DNA of 64,000 nt from Cyanophora paradoxa. Taxonomy: Eukaryota > Glaucocystophyceae > Cyanophorales > Cyanophoraceae. Below, in pieces: positions 43,248 through 54,677 of the stretch. The notes below the pieces were generated by a model. The model saw only the letters and a program-made list of their open reading frames with translations. It did no database searches and had not been told where the DNA came from. Location of the stretch: assembly GCA_004431415.1 (NCBI GenBank), contig QPMI01000071.1, positions 62,001-126,000 on the forward strand, written 5' to 3'. Position 1 is the stretch's first letter, and the number at the start of each line of letters is the position of its first letter. Made by a program: the position numbers and the translations under genes.

Positions 43248-46200
43248 ATGTCGGATACTTCCGCGAGCTCGTCGATGGAAGGGCGTGCGGAGAAGCGGGC
43301 CCGCGTCGAAGAGCCAGCCGGCGCTGCGTCCGTGTCACCGCAAGCGGCGGCGGCGGCAGCGATCGAGGCGCTGCCAGATGCGGTGATGAGCGAGATCTTC
43401 AGGGCGCTCGGGCCGCGGGCGAGCTGGCCCCTGCGTGCCGTGTGCAGGTCAGCATCGCCCGCGCGCTGCCGCCTAAAGCTTTGCAATTGCTTTTCTGGGC
43501 TTGACCGCGCGAGGCAGACGGTGGCGACGTTCGGTTGAGGACACGGAGTGGACAAGCTTCGAGCTCGCCCCGACGAGCCGCGCAGACGGGAAGCCGCAAA
43601 CGCTAGCGGGGCGCACGCGCGACGGCGAGCAAGCTTGCGTGTTCAGCACCGCGGCGGAACTCTTCGACCAGCGCAAGCTGCGGCTGAGCGCAGGCGCCAG
43701 CGTCACACTCCGGCCGAAGCTGTTGGCGTTCGAAGGCGTAAAAGCAGCGCGGCAGGGCCACCGGCGCACCGTAGAGGCGGCGTGCAGCCTCCTCGCAGCC
43801 ATCACCGGCAGCCGCGGCGGCCCGGCGCAGCCGCAGCCGCGGGAGGTGGTCGTCGAGCTTCGCGGCGCAGAGGCCTTGTTCGCCTTTCGACGCGAAACCG
43901 ACGCGGACTTTCTGGACGCCTACGTGCTCGGAGTGCTGCGGGCGCTGGCGCCGCCGGAGGGGGCAACCGGCGTCCTGGAGAGCCTCAGCGTCGGCTTCGT
44001 TAGCGACAAAAGCCCTCACGATATACCTTACGTCCACTTGCCGTGGCCTGCGACGGACGAGCTGCGCGCCGCGCTCGCCCCCTTCGGCAAGCTCCGCTCC
44101 CTCGACCTCTTCTCACGCAACTCGCTCGGCATCTGTCCGGCTACGGCAGAATCCATCGCCGCCGCCTGCCCCCTCCTGAAGTCTCTCTCCCTCGTCGCAT
44201 ACTACGAATTCATTCCGCGGGTTCTGGCGCCCCTCGGACGCCTGGCGCACCTCGAGCAGCTGGTCGTTGCGTGGCCTCAGATGGAGCCGGACGACCTCTC
44301 TTCGGAAACCATCGCTGGCAGCATTGCCTCGCTCGCCGGCGGCCCGGCGGGCAAGAGCCTCAGGAGCATCGCTATCTTTGAGGAGGCAGACATGTTCAAG
44401 TGCGCTTCCTTCTTTGCTTGCGCATCCTTTGGATCTGATGCGCGTTGACGGCGGCCAGGGAGGGCGAGTTCCCACGCCCCTCTCCCGGCGCCGGCCTGGG
44501 ACATCCGAGGGACGGTCTCAGCAATGCCGACCTGCTCGCGTTGAGCAGTATGCCTCGCCTCGAGTCTTTTCGAACCATCGTGGTGCGAAATGGATGTTCC
44601 GAAGTTCGCGCGTCTCTCGCTGATCGATGGCCCTCTGCAGTTCGACCCCGACGATGTGGATCCCGATTCGCGTACCCCGACCTGGAGAGAAAGTAGGTGG
44701 CGGGCTCCTGCCCGCTGGGCGCCTCTCCGGCTGCCGCGAATCGCCTCGGTGGCGCCTCCATCCCTCCTTTAGCTGGTTAGCCGCGCGTCCGTTAGGAATC
44801 CGCTCCGTGGGTCGGTTCGGCGAGCCACTCCAGCGGACACCAGCGGCGGCTTTAGCAGCTGCTCTCTCGTTCAGCCCAAGCACTTCTCTGCGGTAGCGAT
44901 CGGCCGCCCGCGGCTATGGGGTCGGCGACCTGCGCTGCGCCCGCGCAGATGATCGCCGGTCGTGTGAGTGCACGCCCGCGTCGCGGCCGTGGGCGTCGTG
45001 GCCGCACAGATGCTTGGATTCCTGGCGAGGCGACGTGCTTCTGAGCACTCGGGCGGCCCGGGGCCTCCCAACCCCGCTGCAGCGGATTCCGCGTGCGCAC
45101 GCGCGCCAGCTGGAGGAGGTATCTCTCGGCCGAGGAGCACAGGTCGCCGGCTTCGGCCGGCGATGCTGTGCGCCCGCCGGTTTTCACCCGGCTCTCACGG
45201 GCTCCGGTTTCCGGCCCTCCCTGGGGTTAGCTGGCTTTGCTCCCTTAGTGCGCATCTTCCCTATCAGATGGAGGGCTATAGTTCAGGCTGCGCGGCTCCA
45301 ACCCCATATCCTCGCTTATACCTGGGTTCTCTCCTGTAGGCTCCCACGTCTTGAGGGGGGGTTATGGTTGCTCTGTCCTGATTTGGCTCTCTAGGTAGGA
45401 GTAAGTAGCGTTGCTAGGTGTGTGTAGGTCGCTTTCCTCAGTACAATAGCTCCACCCTGTCCGGTTTCTGATGGCTAGCATTGCGCCTTAGCCTAAATTG
45501 TTACCTTTCGACATGACACAGTCAGACACCCCAGTTACATCACTAGCTGTACTGTCTCGGTGTGTGCGAATTCAGTGATCGCCGATGTGGATCCCGCAGC
45601 GATCGTCGGCCTCGGGCGGGCGGCGAGCCTTCGCGAGGCCGACTTGTGGATCACTGACGGGTCCGACGACTCGCGGGCCGCGGCCGCCCTGCAGGCTCTT
45701 GCGGAAGCGCTGTCCAGCCTGCCCCGCCTAGAGAGGCTCACGCTCACTCTGATTATGGGGGGTACGCCAAGATACGAAGTGACCGGCCCTCGCGCGCGAT
45801 CGGCGCTCATCCTCGCGCACGTGCAGAAGACTCCGGATCCCCAAGCCCCGAGATGGTGGTCGGCCTCTTGGGAAGCGCCGGCGTACGGCGCGCCCTCACG
45901 AATCTGTACCTTGTCATCGAACGGCCGCTGGAAGAGTCTGACGCGGAGGCGATCCTGGCCCTGCCTGCCCTCGAGCGCCTCTACGTTAGGTCGACCTTCG
46001 ACGCTTTCACATCTCTTCAGCCCTTTGAGGTGCGGCACTGCGGCACGCCCTCAAGATCACCGCCCGCCCCGCCCCTTCCCATGTGCGCGCGCGCCCGCCC
46101 CGGGCCCGCCCGCCCGCCAGATTCTTGCCGGCCTCCGCCCCGAAATCGCTGTGGAGGTCATCCCCGTGGCCGACGACGACATAGCCTATGAGGCCCTCAA

Positions 46201-46261
46201 GATCCGGAGAGTAGGCGCCCAGTTGACGCTCTTGTTCGCGGGGCGGCCGCCGTACTCCTAG
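43248..46261 (+). pseudogene. F-box/LRR family, copy 4, exon 4 interrupted by an insertion
   Basis: Exons 43248-43447, 43518-44399, 44459-44582, then exon 4 split into 44641-44665 and 45597-45761, then 45827-46029 and 46121-46261. Without the insert and one copy of the duplication, exon 4 is 190 nt, exactly as in copies 3 and 5. The exon 1 translation (MSDTSASSSMEGRAEKRARV..) is identical to that of copy 5, pointing to a recent duplication. Downstream exons are still open (VVGLLGSAGVRRALTNLYLV; ILAGLRPEIAVEV..FAGRPPYS). Unless the 917-bp insert is spliced out, the protein is truncated, so I call it a probable pseudogene. Confidence 0.68.
44666..45582. mobile_element. 917-bp insertion with 14-bp target duplication
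   Basis: Flanked by cgatgtggatcccg at 44652-44665 and 45583-45596, a sequence present once in the paralogs. The insert starts attcgcgtaccccgacc and ends gtgtgcgaattcagtgatcgc; attcgc is weakly complementary to the end, so terminal inverted repeats would be very short. It has no poly(A) tail. Frames such as 45014-45394 do not resemble known transposon proteins. The long duplication fits a retroposon truncated or lacking a tail, but the class is open. Confidence 0.7.
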
Positions 46262-46828
46262 CGGGCGTTCGCGTACCGGTACCCCCCCGACTGCCGAGGT
46301 GCCCCACGCTCCCCGCCCCAACCGGTGACCCCGCTCCGAACGACCGACCGCCCGCAGAGCACCCAACCATCATTGCGAGGACCTTTCTTCGCAGCCGGGG
46401 GGTACCAGAACGAGCGATCCTGCGCCTCGAGCCCCGCCCTGCACGGCTCTTTCCTTTCCTCCTTCTCTCCGCCTCTGCCGTGCCACCCGCCCGCCCCCCT
46501 CCCCCCCCCCCCCCTCCGGGTCCCCCCTCCGGGTCCCTCCCCCCTCCCCCCTCCTTCCTCTTCCCCACTCCCTCCCCTGCCCTCCGGGCCACCGGAGTTC
46601 GCCCTCCGCCCCTCCCCCCTCCCCCACGAAGGAACCCCCCGACTCCCCGATCCCTCGCGTACGCTTCCCCGCGCCGCCCCTACTTCCTACCGCCCCTCCA
46701 GAGGCGCGCCCCGCCCCCGGGCCCCTTCCCTAACGCCCGAAGCTCGCCTTAGCTCACCTGAGCCTGCCGGCTCCTCAGACCTCGGGCCCGAGGCGGTCCC
46801 CGCGCCCGAGGCGGTCCCCGCGCCACCG
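46262..46828. other. C-rich intergenic DNA behind copy 4
   Basis: Starts with the gcgggcgttcgcgtaccggtacccc block that also follows copy 5, then CT-rich low complexity with Pro-rich translations. No gene. Confidence 0.5.
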
Positions 46829-47068
46829 GCCCTCGAGCGCCTCTCTGTCTCTTCTGCACACGTACCCCTCATCGGCCCCGCCTCCTTCCGGCCCTTCGAG
46901 GTGCGCCCTCGCCGCCCGCTCCTGCGCGCCCCGCCCCTCCCAACGCTCCCGCCCGCCAGGTTCTCGCCGGCCTCCGCCCCGGGGTCGCCATCGAGATCGA
47001 ATTCGACGGCAGCGAAGCCGAAGGCGTCCGTGCGGCGCGTGCTCGCCGGGCGGCCGCCGTACTCCTAG
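46829..47068 (+). pseudogene. F-box/LRR 3' exon fragments, first set
   Basis: 46829-46900 matches the end of the penultimate family exon (ALERLSVSS..SFRPFE, then a GTGCGC donor). 46960-47068 matches the terminal exon (VLAGLRPGVAIEIEFDG), but a deletion of the part encoding the conserved QRMF shifts the frame. The intron between them is nearly identical to that of copies 3 and 5. No upstream exons are attached. Confidence 0.65.
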
Positions 47069-47237
47069 GAGGCTTTCGCGTACCGGCCCTCGATCGCCTC
47101 GAGCCCCACCTCTCGCTCTACAAAACCGCACTTGCCCCTCCAGGTTCCTTCCAGCCCCGCCCCGCCCGCCCCGCCCCGCCCCGCCCCGCCACGCCCCGCC
47201 CCGCCCCGCCCCCGCGCCCCGGCCGACCCCTCGCCAG

Positions 47238-47341
47238 ATCCTGCGCGGCCTCCGCCCCAGATCCTCCCGCCGGGGTACGAGGCCGTGCACTGGGCCGTAC
47301 AGCATCTCTTCGCGGGCCGCCCGTCGACGTGGGTGGACTGA
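47238..47341 (+). pseudogene. F-box/LRR terminal exon fragment, second set
   Basis: Begins ILRGLRP after a CCAG acceptor and resembles the terminal exon of copy 2 (gcgcggcctccgcccc, ggggtacgaggcc, cagcatctcttcgcgggccg), with about 34 nt missing, so the frame is shifted. It ends at a TGA that is in frame with the copy-2-like tail. Confidence 0.6.
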
Positions 47342-47899
47342 GGGTGCCTCCCCTTCCCGGAGGCCCCTCCCGCCCCTCGCCCGCCCCCTCTGCCCACCCC
47401 CGCCCTCCGCTCCTCTTGGCCCCGCTCCCCCGCACCCCTGCTGCTCCCTTCCACTTCATGTCTCGTCGGTGCGACGAGCGGCCCAGCGCTAGCGCCTTCC
47501 CCCGCGCCTTCGATTCCGTCCCGCCCTCGCTGCAGTTGCGTTGCTGCGATGTGAACGGAGTAGCTAATCAATGCGATCCGATTGCGATCAATGCGGCCAG
47601 AGGGCATCGGAGCGATAGGGCCGGGGAGGGGTCGGAGGAGAAACTGAAAGACGGCGAAGAGGGGCGGGGGGGACCGGGGAGCTTGAGCGGCGGGGTTGGA
47701 CTCTCCGGGACCCGAGAAGGAGCGGATCCGGAGGAGCGGCTGGGCCTCCCCACTCGAAGCGAGAGAAGGAGGAAGGGAGGCCGGCCGGCCCTCCCCGCTC
47801 CGAGCTCGCGGCCTCCGACTCGGATCCCGAAGCGGGGGAGGGGGGGTACCTGATCCGAAGGCGGGGGTGAGACTCGGATTCCCCGGCGCCAAGCCGCGG
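47342..47899. other. intergenic, precedes the copy 5 upstream unit
   Basis: CT-rich then G-rich; shares blocks with 41600-42170. No supported gene. Confidence 0.45.
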
Positions 47900-49027
47900 C
47901 CTGCGGGGATCTCACCGTCGCATCCGCCGCCCTCGAAAGGGGCGGGAGGAAAAACAACGGGGTCCTGGGGCGAAGGTCGGCCGGCGGGGGGCGAGGGGGG
48001 TACAGGAGCTTTCGACGCCGGCCCACGGGGTGCCGCACACCGTTCGAACGGGAACGACGCCGAGAGTACGAAGATGACGGCCGGGGGCTCTCGCGGGGGT
48101 GGGGCGGAGCGGCCGGGGGCTCTCGCGGGGGTGGGGCGGAGGGGTACAGCGGAACAACTGGCCGGGCCGAGCGTCAGGTGGTGTGAGGCTGCAACGGGGC
48201 GGCGGGGGAAGCCTGCAACGTTCAGATGAGCGCTTGAAGCTACACTGGATCAACCTCACGCCCAAGCGGCCGACGGCACGATCCTGCCGAGCGATGAGAC
48301 GCGGGAAGTCGGCTCGAAGCGCCCGCCGGGCGGCGCAGAGCGGCGGAAGGCGGGTCCGCTTCGAAAGTTCAGTTCGCACCTCTAGAACTGCGCGAGATCC
48401 GCTCAGAGCTCGATGCGGCCTCGAGCGCGGGAAGCGCACCCACGTCCGCCGACCCGACGCGCCGAAACGAGGGACCGACCGCAGCGAGACCTGCATGAGC
48501 GCGCATGTCGGGCGGAAGCGAGCGAACGTTATCGAACAGCCCAGGATCATGAAGCACTCACCGCGCCAAGAAGCCGGGCTCACGAGCTGACGAGGCGGAG
48601 CCGGACGGCTTTCGCAGCTTGAATCATTAGCAGCCTCTGCACGATGGGACTCCTCGCAGGCACGCGCAGGACTTGTTGAGTGGCCGCGGCGCGGCCGAAT
48701 AGGTACGAGCAAGGAGCCGAATGCGCGATTAGCAGGCCGTGCCGAATGCGCCGCCTCAACGCAAAAAACCGGCTGGGGAGGCATCGGCGGAGCTCCAACA
48801 CGTGCGCAGCTGACCCTGATGGCAGGCTGATGCGCTCGCCGGGGTACGTACACGGTTGCAGACCATCAACAACTGGCAGGCTCTGAAAGCAAGGACAGAG
48901 CGAACAGCCGCTAAGGTGCTGCGTGCGAGGTGCGAGAGGCCGCGCACGGGCCACGCGGCTCGCCCGGCCTGCGCAACTTCGACCCCGCTGAACGCGAGGG
49001 CCGCAGACCTGCCAGGAGCGACGAGCG
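47900..49027 (+). repeat. shared upstream unit of F-box copy 5
   Basis: Same ordered blocks as in front of copies 2-4, closest to copy 4. A local duplication of gggggctctcgcgggggtgg occurs at about 48083-48140. Ends with gacctgccaggagcgacgag just before the start codon. Likely promoter and 5' UTR. Confidence 0.7.
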
Positions 49028-51116
49028 ATGTCCGATACTTCCGCGAGCTCCTCGATGGAAGGACGTGCGGAGAAGCGGGCCCGCGTCGAAGAGCCAGCCG
49101 GCGCTGCGTCCGTGTCACCGCAAGCGGCGGCGGCGGCAGCGATCGAGGCGCTGCCAGATGCGGTGATGAGCGAGATCTTCAGGGCGCTCGGGCCGCGGGC
49201 GAGCTGGCCCCTGCGTGCCGTGTGCAGGTCAGCATCGCCCGCGCGCTGCCGCCTAAAGCTTTGCGTTTCTGGGCTTGATCGCGCGAGGCAGGCGCTGGCG
49301 ACGTTCGGTTGAGGATACGGAGTGGACGAGCTTTGAGCTCGCCCCGACGAGCCGCGCAGACGGGAAGGGGCGAACGCAAGCTAGCGCTGGGCGCACGCGC
49401 GACGGCGAGCAAGCTTGCGTGTTCATCGCTGTGGCGGAGCTCTTCGGCCAGCGCAAGCTGCGGCTCGGCGCAGGCGCCAGCGTCACACTCCGGCCGGAGC
49501 TGTTCGCATTTAAAGACGCGAAAGCAACGCAGCAGAGCTATCGGCCCACCGTGGAGGCGGCGTGCAGCCTCCTCGCAGCCATCGCCGGCAGCCGCGGCGG
49601 TTCGGCGCAGCCGCAGCCGCGAGAGGCGATCGTCGAGCTTCGCGGCGCAGAAGCCTTGTCCGCCTTTCGATGGCACTCAGGCGACGATTTCCTGGATACT
49701 TTCATGCTCGGCGTGCTGCGGGCGCTGGCGCCGCCGGAGGGGGCGACTAGCGCGCTCGAGAGCCTCAGCATCGGTTGCGTCTGTGACCAAAGCGCTCGAG
49801 ACAGATTTGACGTCGACTTGCCGTGGCCTGAAGCCGCGAAGCTGCGGGACGCGCTCGCCCCTTTCGGCAAGCTGCGGTCCCTCGTCCTGTTCTCACGCCG
49901 CTCGTTCGGCGCCGGCCCGGACGCCGCGGCCGCCGTCGCCGCCGCCTGCCCCCTCCTGGAGTCCCTCTGCGTCGCTCTGGACGTCCAATGGGGTTCGGAG
50001 TCTCTGGCGGCCCTTGCACCCTTGGCGCACCTCAAGCGGCTGGTCGTTGCGTGGCCTTTGAGGGGGTCCTTGCTCATACTCAGCATCGGCGACGGCCTCG
50101 CGGCGCTCGTGGACGGCCCGGCGGGCAAGAGCCTTCGCAGCGTCGCTCTCTTCGAGGACGCGCACGTCGGCCTGTACACGTTCGCCGCCTCTTCTATCTT
50201 TCCTCCTCCTCCTCCTCCTCCTCCTCCTTCTTTCGCGTTTTCCTTAGTCTGACTGACTCTCGCTGGGCCGCGCAGGGAGGGCGAGTTCCCGCGCCCCTCT
50301 CCCGGCGCCCGCCTTGCCTCGGCGGAGCTCATGATCACGGACGCCGCCCTTCTCGCGTTGGGCCGCATGCCTCGCCTCGAGTCTTTCCGACCCCTCCTGG
50401 TGCGGAATGGATGCTCCTTCTTCATTTCGAATTCGCGCTGCTCTCGCTGATCGATTCCCCTCTGCAGATCGACCCTGCCGAGGTGGATCCCGCAGCGATC
50501 CTCGGGCTCGGGCGGGCAGCGAGCCTTCGCGAGGCGGTCGTGCAGATCCGCCACCAGTTCTACTCTCCCCGAACCGCGGCCTGCCTGCGCGCCCTGGCCG
50601 AGGCGATCTCCGGCCCGCCCCGCCTCGAGAGGCTCGAGCTGACTCTGTGCCTGTACGGTGGGCCATCCGGTTCCGCCTTAGGCCGATATGGCGGCACGCC
50701 CTCGCTCGCCGCTCACTGCTGCGTGCAGGAAACCCCAGATGCCCCGAGGCAGTCGCCGATCTCTTGGGGAGCCCCGGCGCGCGGCGCGCCCTCACGAATC
50801 TGTACTACTCCATCGACCGGCATCTGGAGGAGGCGGAGGCGGAGGCGATCCTCGCCCTGCCCGCCCTCCAGCGCCTCCGCCTCGAGCCGAGCCTGGCCCC
50901 CCCCGCCTCCCTCCGGCCCTTCGAGGTGCGGGCCGGGAGAGGGCGCCCTCGCCGCCCGCTCCTGCGCGCCCCGCCCCTCCCAACGCTCCCGCCCGCCAGG
51001 TTCTCGCCGGCCTCCGCCCCGGGATCGCCGTGGAGATCGAATTCGAAGGCGATGAAGCCGAAGACGTCCGCGCCGAAGTGCAGCGCATGTTCGCGGGGCG
51101 GCCGCCGTACTCCTAG
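49028..51116 (+). CDS. F-box/LRR family protein, copy 5
   Basis: Exons 49028-49227, 49292-50179, 50276-50399, 50468-50657, 50729-50925, 51000-51116 give 571 aa in phase. The F-box motif is EALPDAVMSEIFRALGPRAS. Exon 2 opens RRWRRSVEDTEWTSFEL. LRR-like blocks include LRSLVLFSRRSFGAGPDAA, DPAEVDPAAILGLGRAASLR, LRALAEAISGPPRLERLEL and AEAILALPALQRLRLEPSL. The last exon is VLAGLRPGIAVEIEFEGDEA..MFAGRPPYS. Intron 2 carries a (tcc)n microsatellite (50202-50229) that keeps the exon 2 frame open past its donor. It is the intact sister of copy 4 and may serve as the family reference. Confidence 0.78.
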
Positions 51117-51752
51117 CGGGCGTTCGCGTACCGGTACCCCCCGACTGCCGAGGTGCAAAGTGCATGTTCGCCGACTCTCCTTTCCTCCAACACTCTGCCC
51201 CTCCCCCCTTCATCCCCCCGTCCCCCCTTCATCCCCTCCGTTCCCCTCCCCTCCTCTCCCCCCCCCCCTTCCCCCTTTCCTTCCTAGCCCCCTTCCTCCT
51301 ACCCCCAGCCGCACCCCCCTCTCCCCTCTCTTTCTCTTCTGTCTCCTCTAGCTCAAGCTAGCTCTATCTTCCACTGGTCATGGCCTCTAGATCTTCTCCC
51401 TGCGTCTCGAATCCTCCTCGGATTATGATCATCTTCTCTCTATTGCGGTGAACCTTCGAATTCTGTGCGCGCGAAACCGCTCCGCGCGCGCCGGTTATGA
51501 TCGCGGTGATCGGCGTATACTGATCGCGAGAGCATCCGTATGCAGATCAGCGCGGAAGTCGCTTCGTTCAAGCGCGATCGACGAGAGCGAAAAGTGCGGG
51601 TGCGCATGCGCTCGCGAGCGCGATATCGATCTGCGTATGCGCTGCGCGCGCCAGCCATTATATATATCGCGGCGACTGATCGCGAGAGCCGCATGCGCAG
51701 GTCGGCGCGACGCGAGACTCAGAGTCTTCAGTCTCTCCCGAACTTCCGAAGC
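51117..51752. other. CT-rich flank, then AT-richer 5' region of copy 6
   Basis: 51130-51350 is a C/CT-rich flank. 51430-51750 is less GC-rich, with several GATCGCG and TATATAT motifs (51660). It lacks the shared upstream unit. In-frame ATGs at 51540 and 51606 could extend copy 6 at the N-terminus. Confidence 0.4.
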
Positions 51753-54677
51753 ATGCATATCTTCGACGCGCTGCCGGACGCGGTCGCGAGCGACGTATTC
51801 AAGACGCTCGGGCTGCAGGAGAGCTGGCCCCTGCGCGGCGTGTGCAGGTCCGCGTCCGCGTGGATCATTTTCCGCTTCAACGTCGGATTTTGATATTAAT
51901 ATTGATGGGACGAATCGCAGACGCTGGCGGCGAGTGGTGGAGGAGACAGAGTGGGCGAGCTTCGATTTGCGAATCAGCGGAGAGGCGAGCAGCGCGGGGC
52001 AGAGCAGCGAAATTGCGCGCTGCAAGGCGGCAGCCTCGCTCTTTGAAGAGCGAAAGCTGCGGCTCAGCGGAGGCGCGAGCGTCGCGCTCCGGATCCTTCG
52101 CCAACTCTCTCCGTTCGAACTCACCGGCCGCAGCCTTCTTGCAGCCATCGCTCAGAGCCACAGCGGCCCTGCGCAGCCGCGGGCGGTGACCGTCGAAGTC
52201 CGCGGGGATCGGTGCGATCACGAGGACGAACCCGTGTTCGGCTTCCTGCTGCACGTGCTCGAGGCGCTGCGGCCTGCAGCTGCGCATGCGGACCCGGCCG
52301 CCAGCGCCAGCGCCAGCGGCAGCTGCAGCGACCTGGAAAGCCTCCACGTCGGAGTCTTCTGCATCAAGGGACAGAAAGCTGCGCGCATGCGCAGCTCGGT
52401 CCCGCGCGCTTCGACGTCGACGCCGTCCTCCTCGCGGCATTACTATGTGCACTCGTCGTCAACAGCGCCAGCGGTGGCCGCGCGCCTGAAGGCCGCGCTC
52501 GCCCCTTTCGCGGCGCTGCGGTCCCTCTCGTTCGTTTTCGACTCCGAATTCACGGAGGTCGAGCCGGAGGCGGCGGAGGTCATCGCCGCCGCCTGCCCGC
52601 TCCTGCGGTCCGTGGCCATTAGCCTCCGCGCCTACAGGGAGAGGCGCGACGGCGCGCTGGCTGCCTTCGCGTCCTTGGCGCACCTGGAGCACCTGGCCGT
52701 CGCGTGGCCGGCCGACCGAGGCGGCCCCGTCGGTCTCGACCTCGCCCTGGCGACGCTCGCCGACGGCCCGGCCGGCCGGAGCCTTCGCAGCTTGGCTTTC
52801 TTAGCCGACAAGAGGATGAGCAGGTCCGCGTCTAATTTCGGAAAAGTTGCGCTTTTCTTCGAATTCGAAGCATGAGCTTGAGCTGTACAGACCGGGCGAG
52901 TTCCCGAGCCGATCACCGGGGTCCGACCCGCTGTTCGCCAGGCTCTCCGGCGCCAGCCTCACCGCGCTGGGGCGCTTGCCCCACCTCGAATCCGTCGGGC
53001 CGCTGCTCGTGCGCGGACCTATATTTAGCCAATATTTACATGTGTATATATGTCCCGACGCTCTCGTTTCGCAGCTCGACTGCGCGTACTTGGCCCCCGA
53101 AGACTTCCGCGCCTTCGGCCGCCTTGCGGGCCTGCGGGAGGCGCAGCTCTACTTCTCCGGCGCCGAGGGCGAGCCGGCGCGGACCGCGGCCGCGCTGGGC
53201 GCCCTGGGAGAGGCCCTCTCCGGCCTGCCCCGCCTTGAGAGGCTCAGGCTCAAGCTCGACGGTGCGTTCCGGCACTTCGATCCTAAGCTAAGCAGGCCTC
53301 CAACTGAAAAGTCGATCATAAGCTTTATAGCTCAAGCTGACAATAATCTATCTAAACTAAACGCTAGCGCTAGCTAAAGCGTAGCAGGCCTTTGACTCAT
53401 TCGAATTCCTAGCTATAATCCAAAACATCCCGCCAATCTAAGCAGCTTAGCTCCGATCTCACTATCTATGCTAATTTGTGTCGTTCTCGCAAGCGCAGGC
53501 TTCTACGCGCCGCCGGAGGCCGTCCCCGCCTTCCTCGGGAGCCTGGGCCCCGCCGCCCGCCGGGCGCTGGGGGAGCTCTCCGTGGGGCTCGACCGGCCCC
53601 TCTCCGAAGCCGACGCCGGCGCGGTCGCGGCGCTGCCGGCCCTGAAGCGCCTCCGCGTCTCGTCCCTGCTGGAGGCCCCGCACGACCTCCGACCCCACGA
53701 GGTGGGTCGCCTGCGCTTAGTTTGCGCTTAGTTTTAGTGTAGTGCGCTTAGTTTGGGCTTTAGTGCTAGGAGAGCTGCCCGCTTTAATTTATGGCCTCCG
53801 CCCCCACGAGGTGGGTCGCCTGCGCTTTGGTTCTAGTGTAGTGCGCTTAGTTTGGGCTTTAGTGTTAGGAGAGCTGCTCGCTTTAATTTATGGCCTCCGC
53901 CCCCACGAGGTGCCTCCGTGCCCCCGCCGCAGCCCAGCCCGATCGCGAGGGGCTAAAGCGTGCGCCGCTCTAGCTATTTATATCACTGAGTCACCTCGTG
54001 ATCATCGGATCGAGCTTCCAAATATCTGGCCTTCGGTCAATCTAAGCTTCAGGGCTGTGCCTAACGCCCCTTTCAAGCCGAGGCTTGATTAAGAACTCCA
54101 AACCGATATCGTGCCTCCGAGGCTCTTTAAGCGCGCCTTCAGTTGATTTCGGTCAATCTAAGCTTCGGAGCTAGCGCTGTGCCGCGGGGCTCAAGACACC
54201 CTCCAAACCGATCGCGAGGCTTAATTAAGAACTTTGAACCGATATCGCGACATTGACTTTCAAGTGCGCCTTCGGTCAATTTGAATTCTTGACGCTGCTC
54301 TCCCCCGGGGTCCGGCGCCGCAGGTGCTCCTCCAGGGCCTCCGGCCCGGGGTCGACGCGGGCGTCCACCTCAACGACGGCGGCGCGGACCCGCGCCCCTT
54401 CGCCGAGGCCGAGGCGGCCGTCCAGCGCATGGCCCTCGCCAGGCGCGCCGGCGCGGGCGGCGGGGGTGGGGGCGGGGGCGGGGTCGCTGAAGTCGGCGCC
54501 GGAGGCAAGGGCGGGGGCGGGGCGGGGCGGGGGCGGGAAGATGCAGCAGTGAAACGCCGAGGGCGCTTGCCGGCGGCGCCGGCGGCGGCGGCGGCGGCGG
54601 CATCGGCGGCGGCGGCGGCGGCACGGCGGCGGTGGCGGCACGGCGGCGGCGGCGGCACGGGCAGGCGCAGCCGCTGA
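51753..54677 (+). CDS. F-box/LRR family protein, copy 6 (divergent)
   Basis: Exons 51753-51847, 51921-52823, 52891-53008, 53075-53261, 53499-53701, 54324-54677 give 619 aa in phase. The F-box motif follows the ATG directly (FDALPDAVASDVFKTLGLQE, SWPLRGVCR). Paralogous landmarks are RRWRRVVEETEWASFDL, LTALGRLPHLESVGPLL, LGEALSGLPRLERLRLKLDG and VAALPALKRLRVSSLLE. The terminal exon starts VLLQGLRPGVDAGVHL and ends in a long Gly/Ala/Arg tail encoded by (ggcggc)n. It is the most divergent copy, with longer, AT-richer introns. The start is uncertain because earlier in-frame ATGs exist. Confidence 0.7.
53686..53920 (+). repeat. triplicated exon end and 5' splice site
   Basis: cctccg(a/c)ccccacgagg followed by a GTG donor occurs at 53686, 53795 and 53893, with ~100-bp spacing. 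The intervening sequence (gcgcttagtttgggctttag, gagctgc, ctttaatttatgg) is repeated too. The first copy is the real end of exon 5. Confidence 0.8.
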
